Shown here: positions 57,601 through 61,599 of the stretch, in pieces
How the letters are laid out: every line of letters starts with the position of its first letter
Position numbering within the stretch: the first letter of the stretch is position 1
Assembly: GCA_050084985.1 (NCBI GenBank)
Contig: JBITNC010000001.1
Location: forward strand, 17,670,001 to 17,734,000
Origin: Nageia nagi
Taxonomy: Eukaryota > Pinophyta
Length of the DNA stretch: 64,000 nucleotides
Direction: 5' to 3'
Position numbers and translations under genes: made by a program
The notes under the pieces: generated by a model
The model's input: only the letters and a program-made list of their open reading frames with translations
The model's database searches: none
What the model was told of the DNA's origin: nothing

Positions 57601-58106
57601 AGAACATCAGTACATCTAATAATAAAACAGTTGTACATCTATTAATAGAACAACTGTACATTTATTAATAGAACAGCATGTGTTACTCTAGTGTGGAGAT
57701 CTGGATATTGACTTCACCTGCTAAGAACTCTTAAGTTTCACAACTATGGGAATTACTGCTTGGCTAACTTAGAGTAAATATTGTTCAGACCACCATTAGA
57801 ATAGAACTTTCTAAGCCACAAAAGTCAGGTTTTCTTAATGTGGATAATATCCAAACATGCCTTAAAGGTGGACTTAACATGAATCATAAGGATTAAGAAA
57901 TGGCTATTTTATTAATATGCAAGGGAAACCATCCAGCACAATCAACCATAATAGACATTGGACATTCATAAAACAGTTTATTTGAAGTTAAACCTGACAA
58001 GAAATAGGATATGCTTACAGTTTACATCTGCAGTCCGAAGGAAGTATGAATGCAAACTGTGAGCAAGCATAAGTGGATCCACAGATTTACTTGCTGCAGC
58101 AAGTGC
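6561..58106 (-). CDS. ACH2: Acyl-CoA thioesterase II (TesB/ACH2-like) gene, internal part, seven exons
   Basis: Seven exons on the minus strand splice in frame into about 194 residues of a plant TesB-type acyl-CoA thioesterase. Such enzymes hydrolyse acyl-CoA to free fatty acid and CoA; plant members are peroxisomal. Family landmarks in order are [81 protein letters not shown] and SLDHS. The Asp of SLDHS corresponds to the catalytic Asp known from E. coli TesB. All introns start GT and end AG and keep phase. The cyclic-nucleotide-binding-like N-terminus and first half of hotdog domain 1 are not found up to 64000; the end of hotdog domain 2 is not found down to 1. Both should lie outside the window. 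No stop or frameshift is seen, so the gene is probably functional. The symbol rests on remembered similarity to Arabidopsis ACH2. Confidence 0.88.
6663..8701. other. Thioesterase intron, left portion, no feature seen
   Basis: About 2 kb of A/T-rich, apparently low-copy intronic sequence. Short frames on both strands have no recognisable content and no repeat borders are visible. Confidence 0.5.
8710..9200. mobile_element. hAT-type MITE, 491 bp
   Basis: The ends CATAGAATAAAA and TTTTATTATATG form an imperfect inverted repeat. The flanks ATTTCAAC (8702-8709) and GTTTCAAC (9201-9208) match at 7 of 8 positions, the 8-bp duplication typical of hAT transposons. The inside is low-complexity (many AAAAATGG and TACGRCAA words) with no transposase. 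A shorter relative with a perfect 8-bp duplication lies at 17615-17828. Confidence 0.75.
9412..10230. repeat. LTR-like remnant with internal 30-bp array
   Basis: Begins TGTAATGTTCC. Near the right it has GGGAGATGTCCCATTTTTGG + GCTCACAA, which parallels the GGGAGACGTCCCA...GGGCTCACA stretch near one end of LTR-A and LTR-B. The right edge and any target duplication are not clear, so the end coordinate is approximate. Confidence 0.45.
9751..9885. repeat. 30-bp tandem repeat, four and a half units
   Basis: Unit CTTGATGAGGCTCCACCAAG + GGCACGAAAG at 9751, 9781, 9811, 9841 and, partly, 9871, with a few substitutions. On the plus strand it reads as [10 protein letters not shown] decapeptides. It lies inside the LTR-like remnant. 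Confidence 0.9.
10231..11249. other. Intronic DNA, no feature seen
   Basis: About 1 kb to the GAATC target duplication of the large element at 11255. Short frames only; nothing recognised. Confidence 0.45.
12400..13700 (+). repeat. Diverged ~180-bp modules inside giant LTR G1
   Basis: Words like GAGCACATTTAA...TTTTCGATTTTGAGCAA recur at about 12579, 12757, 12938, 13116, 13257, 13441 and 13624. Spacings are about 178, 181, 178, 141, 184 and 183 bp. Each module also has an 'aggcgca(g/t)gttttca' and a 'ccattgga-gtgaaaa' segment. The inverted copy G2 has the same array at about 47100-48240, and 43400-44800 holds a related one. Confidence 0.7.
14236..14243 (+). promoter_or_regulatory. TATA box of giant LTR G1
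   Basis: TATAAATA in the palindromic context GTCTATAAATAGAC, preceded by GTAGGGCAACACCC. The same arrangement (GGGCAAC, then TATA-like motif) occurs in G2 (46563-46556, minus), H1, H2 and at 55643, always about 0.6-0.9 kb from the unit's end. I infer it sets the start of the R region. Confidence 0.6.
15342..16545 (-). repeat. LTR-A solo LTR, 1,204 bp
   Basis: On plus it reads TGTAAAACTC...GGGGGATGTCACA and is flanked by perfect GAATG duplications (15337-15341, 16546-16550). It is a copy of the LTR at 54124-55286, whose primer site shows that the sense strand is minus. It sits inside giant unit G3. It contains GCTCAACATGGGCTT/CCAACGTGGGGGTC words typical of this LTR family. Confidence 0.85.
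16546..17606 (-). other. 3' (R-U5-like) part of giant unit G3
   Basis: Non-coding. On minus it has GAATTAGGGCAACAATTG followed by TTATAAGTA near 17105, the same order as in the other giant units, so I read it as the end of U3 and the start of R. Nothing else recognised. Confidence 0.45.
17615..17828. mobile_element. hAT-type MITE, 214 bp
   Basis: Inverted ends CATAGAATAAAAA/TTTTTATTCTATG with a perfect 8-bp duplication ATTAATAT (17607-17614 and 17829-17836). It shares ends and TACGRYAAAAA-type content with the MITE at 8710-9200. No coding capacity; mobilised, if at all, by a hAT transposase supplied elsewhere. Confidence 0.88.
17927..21739 (-). pseudogene. U3-encoded protein of giant unit G3, decayed copy
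   Basis: Reading minus from ATG 21739 ([16 protein letters not shown], a basic start). A central domain follows with [19 protein letters not shown] and [16 protein letters not shown] (duplicated, see 20867), then [13 protein letters not shown]-stop-LMQIG and [20 protein letters not shown]. Next come [18 protein letters not shown], a Ser/Arg-rich linker ([20 protein letters not shown], about 19450), and a coiled-coil-like tail with Glu/Lys heptads (18319-17927). Open segments lie in all three minus frames, so several frameshifts and stops break it. Same architecture as the copy in unit H1. I do not recognise the family; not Gag, RT or integrase by motif. Confidence 0.65.
20867..21364. repeat. 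250-bp direct tandem duplication in the G3 reading frame
   Basis: TCGGTTGGTTGTCC...CATTGAAAAGTCCA begins at 20867 and again at 21117, with few differences. It duplicates the part encoding [12 protein letters not shown]...APKTSF. The single-copy version is seen in H1, so the duplication is specific to this copy. Confidence 0.82.
21740..23038 (-). other. U3 of giant unit G3, part upstream of its reading frame
   Basis: Non-coding on both strands. It has repeated GGTCGCA(A/T)G words (22678, 22858) that reappear right of the nested LTR-A (24917, 24943 and on), confirming that the two sides were continuous before that insertion. Confidence 0.45.
23039..24907 (-). repeat. LTR-A solo LTR interrupted by another solo LTR
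   Basis: On plus: TGTAAGGATCCAAAACACAA...GGGGACGTAACA. The flanks TATAT and TCTAT match at 4 of 5. Without the 734-bp insertion plus duplication it is about 1.13 kb, close to the 1,163 bp of the copy at 54124-55286. It contains CCAACGTGGGGG(T/C)C words at about 24595-24665 repeated in tandem (AGTGCCATAAATGCCAACGT + GGGGGCCTGG). Confidence 0.75.
23361..24094 (+). repeat. Solo LTR of the PDS5-carrying retrotransposon family, 734 bp
   Basis: TGTAATGTACC...GAACATTACA with perfect AAGAA duplications (23356-23360, 24095-24099). It matches the 5' LTR at 3605-4336 along its whole length, in opposite orientation; TATAAAAG lies near 23553. It inserted into an LTR-A: the two flanks join to GATCCGAATGCCCA...ACAATAC(C/G)AAGCTCC, as in the uninterrupted copy at 54361-54425. 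It shows that this chimeric family has moved more than once. Confidence 0.92.
24908..26118 (-). other. 5' end of giant unit G3
   Basis: Non-coding. Minus strand starts at 26118 with TGTTGTGCCGGCACAACG. Repeated GGTCGCATG/GCGCGACC-type words run through it. Nothing else recognised. Confidence 0.45.
26578..26634 (-). CDS. ACH2: Thioesterase exon f ([12 protein letters not shown])
   Basis: 57 bp exon after GGCACAG, encoding [19 protein letters not shown] and ending CG before GTATTG. YWFRA(R/K)GKLSDD opens the second hotdog domain. The split Arg codon is finished by the exon at 6662, across a 19,915 bp intron. Confidence 0.9.
26786..26890 (-). CDS. ACH2: Thioesterase exon e ([11 protein letters not shown])
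   Basis: 105 bp exon after TCAACAG. It encodes [20 protein letters not shown] then [14 protein letters not shown], ending AG before [17 protein letters not shown] is nearly diagnostic of plant acyl-CoA thioesterase II. The intron to the next exon is 151 bp, in sharp contrast to the two giant introns. Confidence 0.92.
27010..27065 (-). CDS. ACH2: Thioesterase exon d
   Basis: 56 bp exon after CTGCAG, encoding [18 protein letters not shown] plus a split Val codon before GTAAGC. The L-x-D-P-R-(I/L)-P motif is typical of plant TesB proteins between the two hotdog domains. Confidence 0.87.
27154..27213 (-). CDS. ACH2: Thioesterase exon c
   Basis: 60 bp, phase-0 exon of exactly 20 codons ([10 protein letters not shown] then [10 protein letters not shown]), flanked by TTTGCAG and GTATTT. 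In the family this is the G-F-(E/D)-H-(Q/H)...MPS(A/V)P-P segment leading into the second half of the enzyme. Confidence 0.87.
27858..27970 (-). CDS. ACH2: Thioesterase exon b (VHRVRDG)
   Basis: 113 bp exon after a TTGCAG acceptor, ending CAG before the donor GTAGTA. It encodes [20 protein letters not shown] and then [17 protein letters not shown], the linker and last strands of the first hotdog domain of TesB enzymes. The split codon at its 5' edge matches the T that ends the exon 30 kb upstream, which supports the long intron. Confidence 0.9.
27971..29640. other. Thioesterase 30-kb intron, right after exon b
   Basis: No gene seen. It includes a CAAGTTTTT(C/G)-rich stretch (28310-28440). 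Two diverged ~92-bp direct repeats (29000 and 29162) start TGTACTAGCTGAA and contain TGGTATCAAAGA in the first and GACCTTGGT(T/A)GCCTATAGGA in both. Confidence 0.5.
29660..30240 (+). pseudogene. Possible gypsy gag remnant
   Basis: The plus strand has [20 protein letters not shown] at 29672 and, near 30015, [20 protein letters not shown], reminiscent of the capsid region of plant Ty3/gypsy Gag. Frames are broken and no zinc knuckle is found. I hold this loosely. Confidence 0.3.
30241..30908. other. Intronic repeat-like DNA, no feature seen
   Basis: Between the possible gag remnant and the TCAAG duplication of unit H1. Short frames without recognisable content. Confidence 0.4.
33022..34900 (-). 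repeat. LTR-B solo LTR with internal duplication
   Basis: On plus: TGTGACAATCTAAAATCACC...ATGGGACATCACA; flanks GCTTT and ACTTT match at 4 of 5. It interrupts the H1 reading frame. It is 630 bp longer than the copy at 52308-53553 because a 658-bp segment is present twice (33331-33988 and 33989-34645). GCCAACGTGGGGGTC-type words recur about every 35 bp in both copies of the segment. Sense strand taken as minus by similarity to LTR-A. Confidence 0.8.
33331..34645. repeat. 658-bp direct tandem duplication within LTR-B
   Basis: Both halves begin CAACACAATG and run through GATCTAGGGTTCCAAACCCT, the polyadenylation-side motifs and the GGGGGTC array to GGGGCCCTCCCAA. The halves differ by scattered substitutions, so the duplication is old. 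The other LTR-B here has one copy. Confidence 0.85.
37364..37371 (-). promoter_or_regulatory. TATA box in front of the H1 reading frame
   Basis: Minus reads GCTATAAATACAAGC, preceded by CTAGCCGACTAGGGTTTG. Unit H2 has CTAGTCGACTAGGGTTTTC and then CCTATAAATAAG at the same distance from its ATG. Conservation in both copies supports a real internal promoter. Confidence 0.65.
37520..38500 (-). repeat. Array of eight ~46-bp imperfect palindromes
   Basis: Each is close to GGCGCATGATTCAAAAAGAC, a central AAGATTTTGTC, and the inverse GAAATCATGCGCC. Centres lie near 37550, 37769, 37843, 37985, 38131, 38247, 38359 and 38475. Each arm is about 20 nt, so a transcript could fold into a series of hairpins. 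Related but more diverged copies lie in unit H2 (40120-41015). Spacer sequences between them are not repeated as clearly. Confidence 0.8.
38803..39894. other. Spacer between giant units H1 and H2
   Basis: About 1.1 kb, A/T-rich, no gene. It includes a short direct repeat (GTTTGAAAGCATAAATATTTAGAAGTTACAAA, split as two ~33-bp copies at 39084 and 39117). The sequence on the far side of H1 (before 30909) should be its original neighbour. Confidence 0.5.
41172..41179 (+). promoter_or_regulatory. TATA box in front of the H2 reading frame
   Basis: CCTATAAATAAG about 170 bp upstream of the ATG at 41351, preceded by CTAGTCGACTAGGGTTTTC, which H1 shares at the same place. Confidence 0.65.
41351..41776 (+). 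CDS. Small U3-encoded protein of giant unit H2, intact frame
   Basis: 141 codons, no interruption: a Lys-rich start ([19 protein letters not shown]), a middle with [13 protein letters not shown] and [20 protein letters not shown], and a Lys/Glu-rich helical tail ([20 protein letters not shown]). It lacks the central domain seen in the H1 and G3 proteins. It resembles them in having a basic start and a coiled-coil-like tail behind a shared promoter. I infer an internally deleted relative. The second Met is an alternative start. Unknown function; could be expressed since it is unbroken. Confidence 0.55.
   Translation: MMETNSKAPKKKLKVKEVVTTNNASSSQKPRIDLIASIRALHDDSSQRVEDKSTETYDVSKFVFKVNNTLFVTKVFLKKDPTKSQDLEVHSLKTEVGEVRTTGAKRIKEVTKLAKELEEIQEKQSLEGESTSSNPNQSKTR
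43046..45164 (+). repeat. Fragment of a giant LTR: ~180-bp modules and TATA
   Basis: Modules with GAACAT(A/C)TTTAA(A/C)CTTG and 'gcgcac(t/a)ttttg' recur at about 43724, 43894, 44086, 44266, 44454, 44543 and 44727. Spacings are about 170-190 bp with one of 89. CTATAAATAC follows at 44951. No coding region; antisense frames of up to 227 codons are by-products of the repeat. It is cut on the right by the LTR at 45165. It may belong with the segment at 55287-56285. Confidence 0.5.
48662..48902 (+). repeat. 5' LTR of the short element
   Basis: Starts TTTTAGAATATATTATAC (TGTTAGAG in the other LTR) and ends TATTTCCTTTCA. It contains the palindromic TGTTATGATTAGATCATAACA. Confidence 0.85.
51286..51523 (+). 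repeat. 3' LTR of the short element
   Basis: TGTTAGAGTATATTATATTT...TATTTCCTTTCA, immediately after the purine tract AAGGGGGAG. Confidence 0.87.
52308..53553 (-). repeat. LTR-B solo LTR, 1,246 bp
   Basis: On plus: TGTGATGATCTAAAATCACC...ATGGGACGTCACA with perfect TGCTC duplications (52303-52307, 53554-53558). It therefore inserted into the interior of the LTR-A element rather than being that element's own LTR. It carries a run of ACGTGGGGGTC-like words (about 53100-53280). Confidence 0.87.
53559..54038 (-). pseudogene. Gag N-terminal remnant of the LTR-A element
   Basis: ATG at 54038 opens [20 protein letters not shown] and a 71-codon acidic/basic frame. After a stop the other frame gives [20 protein letters not shown] and [20 protein letters not shown]. 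The position, just inside the primer site, is that of gag. No capsid or zinc-knuckle motif is visible, so the assignment rests on position. Confidence 0.45.
54111..54122 (-). other. Primer binding site of the LTR-A element
   Basis: Minus reads TTGTATCAGAGC, one mismatch to TGGTATCAGAGC (iMet), one base inside the LTR end GGATCCTTACA. It sets the sense strand of the LTR-A family as minus in this window. Confidence 0.8.
54124..55286 (-). repeat. 5' LTR-A, full length, 1,163 bp
   Basis: On plus: TGTAAGGATCCCAAACACAA...GGGGGATGTCACA. It is the reference copy for the solo LTR-As at 15342 and 23039 and the interrupted 3' copy at 45165-52246. CCCAACATGGGTGG/CCAACGTGGGGGTC words lie at about 54870-54990. 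Confidence 0.82.
55287..56285 (+). repeat. 3' segment of a giant LTR unit
   Basis: GGGATGAATTTTTCTCCCAT, then GGGTTTGGGCAACAGTAAG, CTCTATAAATAGACCC (TATA 55643-55650) and about 0.64 kb to GGTAAGACA. The order matches the ends of G1, H1 and H2. The upstream part would be left of the LTR-A element, perhaps 43046-45164. The right boundary is tentative; no duplication confirmed. Confidence 0.5.
56353..57289 (-). pseudogene. Ty1/copia gag remnant
   Basis: Reading minus: [20 protein letters not shown] and [14 protein letters not shown], then a frame change to [32 protein letters not shown] and [16 protein letters not shown]. This is the copia Gag of the UBN2/Retrotran_gag type. A zinc knuckle follows at 56588-56547: [14 protein letters not shown] keeps both Cys, but the His is Arg and the last Cys is Tyr. 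At least two frameshifts. Protease, integrase and RT are not found; the left part has been lost. Confidence 0.8.
57299..57310 (-). other. Primer binding site of the copia remnant (mutated)
   Basis: Minus reads TGGTTCTAGAGC next to the LTR end TTCTAACA; two to three changes from TGGTATCAGAGC. Confidence 0.6.
57313..57675 (-). repeat. 5' LTR of the copia remnant, 363 bp
   Basis: On plus: TGTTAGAACTCAAAAAGC...TTATTAATAGAACA. Its outer third is a 23-bp minisatellite (57566-57675). Confidence 0.65.
57566..57675. repeat. 23-bp tandem repeat, about 4.8 units
   Basis: Units near ACATCTATTAATAGAACAAC + TGT, starting at 57566, 57589, 57612, 57635 and 57658, with several substitutions. They lie in the U3 end of the copia LTR. 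Confidence 0.85.
58019..58106 (-). CDS. ACH2: Thioesterase exon a (end of first hotdog domain)
   Basis: 88 bp exon. The acceptor AATGCAG is followed by codons for [20 protein letters not shown] and then YFLRTADVN. It ends with a single T before the donor GTAAGC. The split codon is completed by TA of the next exon, giving [13 protein letters not shown] is a family hallmark. The next intron is 30,048 bp. Confidence 0.87.
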
Positions 58107-60577
58107 CTGCATTGTCAGCATTTTGTTAAAACATTTCTTTCTTGTACAAAAAATAAAACTACAGTCCTTATTATCTATTATTAATTATTATAAACCCAAA
58201 TGTTATTTCTTTAAAGAAGGAATTAATCAGGAAAAATATTAAGCAACTTGAGACTTTCACAGCAAATGAAGCAGGACAAAAAGGTGAAGCAAGACAGGAC
58301 ATTGGAGAAATGAAACAGAAAATTGAAGCACAGCAACATGGAATGGAAAAGTTCCAAATGAGAAACACTGCAATCCGCCTCAATTGAAACAAAACACAAA
58401 AAGAAACAAAGGAGAAGCACAAGTAAAAAAGAGGAGAAAGGGGAAAACTCCTCCTATGCCAATGATGATACTGAAGAAGAACAGCCACAGCTGATTGACA
58501 CAACTGGACCCATACAGCCTAAGAAACACAGGGTGAAATCAGAGAGCCTCACAACAAGGAAATTTGCAGGCAAATGCGTAAAGATGCAAAAACTGCAGCA
58601 GGAACTCTGAGCCTGAAGTATAAGGATTACCACAGAATCATCAGATGTGAAAGACTGATATAGCTTCTGTGTGTCTTGCTTAATCTCATTTTAAAACTGC
58701 CTAGCTTAGTGCTACAATTTTTCTTACAATGGACTTTGAATTATTTTGGCAAAAGGTTCAGGGAGCCTGTAGAAAAACCCTTTCTTGATGTAACACTATT
58801 TACCCAATTAAAAAACATCTTAGATTTTCAGAGCAGTCACATCTGGCAAAATCTCTAAACCCAACGTTTAGGCCTTCTATCTGAACCCAACTTCAGCAGA
58901 AACCTGAAGCTAGAGATTAATCCAACAGAATGCACATAATTTGTCTACGTTTCAAAGACTCTCTTCTGCCTATATCACTACAATAAATGAACTTGTCATC
59001 ATCATAATACTATAACTAATCCTACTTGCATACAAGCATACTCTTTTTTATATTCATAGGTAGCTGCAATAATGTATAACAACTGAATGAAAAGCAATTA
59101 GCTTATGATTAGTGGTTTTATGGAGTGGTAATTACAATTATCATTTGACTCAGTTCATTGTGATATTAAGTTAATTAATAATTCAAATCACATGATCAAC
59201 TTAACAATTGCAGTGTATGACTTGAATAGAGCTAAAAAATAGATATTAACTAATCACATAATTCTGCAAGAATTATCCCCTGATGATGGGGTAGAGAGTC
59301 AGAGACAGATAAAAACGTCATGTTAAACATGATAGGATTAAACTGGATTCTGATGGTGTGTTCAAGATTAACCCTGAATTTGCCAAAGAAGGCATTAGTA
59401 GGTTATGATATAAGGGCAAATAATGTAGTTGAGACACTGACTCTTTGGAATGGTCTCTCCCTATGTAAGCAAATGCACTTTTGGGTGAAGGGAGACTCCC
59501 TGAAATCATCAACACAATCAACAGGCAAGCAGGGATTGGCTAGAAAGAAAAGAACATTAGCAATTCAATAAGTATACAGCATCATTGGTCAACGGAAATG
59601 CACATGCACATATAAAGAGGGGAACAAAGTGGGAACTTTTATTCTCCTGGACAAGGAATTACATCTATACCATGCCCCATCGCATGATGAGATGGTGTCT
59701 TTGGTTTCAATTGAATTCATCCCTGTCAAACACTAAAAGTCACATCCCCTAAATTCTCTCCTAAAAGCCCACTTGTACTACCATAACTCTAAGACTATCC
59801 CAACTTTTCTCACATGCTTTGGAAATTTGCACCAAATTCACCTCACATAAGTGTGGATCACATGGAAGAGGTGATGAATAGACCACTGGACAACTTCCAA
59901 GCAAGCATTATTCAACTTTGCTTTATATCCGTTCACACCATGTTCTCTATCATGCAACCTATCCATGTGCCCAACACCTTCAAGAAGGAAGATACAACCT
60001 CTGCATGAAATCATGAAGAACGACAGAAAAAAACTATGGGAAGGCAAATTATGCTATAGGAAACCCAAAGAAGGATGCAACACAGTTTACAGGGAAGAAG
60101 TCTGTCCATTATTTCTTACACCACCTTAACAGCTTCTGCACACTGGCTAGAAGACGGTAAAAGCTGAAAATGCCACATCCTTGAACATGAAATTGAGAAC
60201 CAAAAACCACATGCCAATAGTAAAATGGCTAGAGAGGATGAAAAGTAGTATGATACAAAGAAAGAAAAATCCCATTTACAAGCTGTTCCAAACTCTCATT
60301 GGAAAAAAGAAACAATTAAACTGGTAGTTTTACTAAGACTTAATATGTTCATGTCTAAAATACACTCTCCAAAGACTAGACCTAGACACATCTATATGAG
60401 TTACCTACAGAATGCAGAGAGGTTATGTATTATACATCTGAAGAAATAAAAGAATGATTCTTACTTAATCCCTACACTCAACATTGAATATAAATACAAA
60501 AATAGTATCATTATCTGCCCTTCTGCTGAATATGTTGCATGTTTGTGTGTGCATGCATGAGAGAAAGAAATAAATAA
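58107..60577. other. Thioesterase intron upstream of exon a, no feature seen
   Basis: About 2.5 kb. I looked for the preceding exon of the thioesterase (FGGQ(F/L)(V/I)GQ expected) on minus and did not find it. Short frames without recognisable content. Confidence 0.55.
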
Positions 60578-60630
60578 AGAAAATATATTAATGACCATGG
60601 GCGACCAAAAGCGGTCAATGGGACTAGACC
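60578..60630 (-). repeat. Inverted copy of the LINE 3' tail
   Basis: AAGAAAATATATTAATGACC, GACCAAAAG(C/T)GGTCAATGGG and ACTAG match the reverse complement of 64000-63948, the 3' end of the LINE. It contains GACCAAAAGCGGTC. Either a severely truncated second LINE copy or part of a related short element. Confidence 0.6.
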
Positions 60631-61189
60631 ATAGTGTGGTGAAGTACCAAGCAAGGCCTAAGATTGCTCTTCCTAAAGCTAAATCAAACTAAAGAGATAC
60701 AATAAGGGGTCAAAACCCTAAAAAACTATGTTCTACAGAGTTTCTGGGATGAGGATGATAGGGTACAGCGGAGGTACGACAGTATTAAAATATGATAAAG
60801 TATAAATAAAGTATTAAAATTTAATAATATTAATTACATAATCAAGATTCAAAATTATCAATCAAACATGTCATTTAATCATATTTTAATTTTCATTATC
60901 AATGATCATAGAGTTTAAACTTTAGACATATGAATAATAGAATACTGAATAATGAGAGTCTAATATGAGAACAATGAACATAGCAAAATGCCAAAATGTC
61001 AAACTCAAAAGTAAAACATATCATATCATGATATCAATATGAGTCTGATACAAGAACATACTACATAGCAATATGTGAAGACTCAAAGCCAAAACATATC
61101 ATATGAGAGTATGATATAAGAACATAACAAAATGCTAAAATGCCCAAATGTCAAAGACTCAAAACATATGAGAAATCAAAGAATCAATC
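60631..61189. other. Intronic DNA, no feature seen
   Basis: A/T-rich with short direct repeats of AACATATCATAT(C/G)A (61014, 61084). No gene. Confidence 0.45.
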
Positions 61190-61545
61190 CTCATATTTTG
61201 AGTCTTCATGCTCCATAGGATCTAGAATCCTCATCCTCTTCACCACTACTCAATCAACAATCCCAGCTATTGGGACCCCAAATCCAACATCCCATCGTGT
61301 AGTTGGAGTTGATATGTACTTTGATGTCTTCTGCTCCTGGAGATGCCAGTCACTATGAACTGCAACTAGCTTCATTGCTCGTCTAGATGTAAGCATGTTC
61401 CTCTTCATTGAGTGAATGAAGTTATAAGTTGACTAGTTCCTCTCAATAGAAGAGGAACTAGCAACCTGAGAAAGGAGACAAATGGCAAGAGCACATAGCA
61501 ATGGAGCTCCATCTCCATGTAGTGACCACCATCCCATGGGGTTCC
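61190..61545 (-). pseudogene. hAT transposase C-terminal dimerisation domain remnant
   Basis: Reading minus: NPMGWWSLHGDGAPLLCALA, ICLLSQVASSSSIERN-stop-STYNFIHSMKRNMLTSRRA and MKLVAVHSD. This is the conserved hAT C-terminus (WW...HG...P.L...A..LLSQ..SSS..ERNWS...IH...RN.L). The Trp of ERNWS is TAG. The N-terminal part is missing because a LINE lies immediately on the 5' side. No inverted ends recognised. Confidence 0.75.
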
Positions 61546-61599
61546 CACTTTAGATTTCTTCTCTCCCTCCCTCATCCATTCTACCATTAAGAGGATCAA

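Noticed and set aside
58107-60577. Search for the next upstream thioesterase exon (FGGQ...GQ)
   Set aside because: No such codons next to splice sites on the minus strand; the exon must lie beyond the LINE, outside the window.
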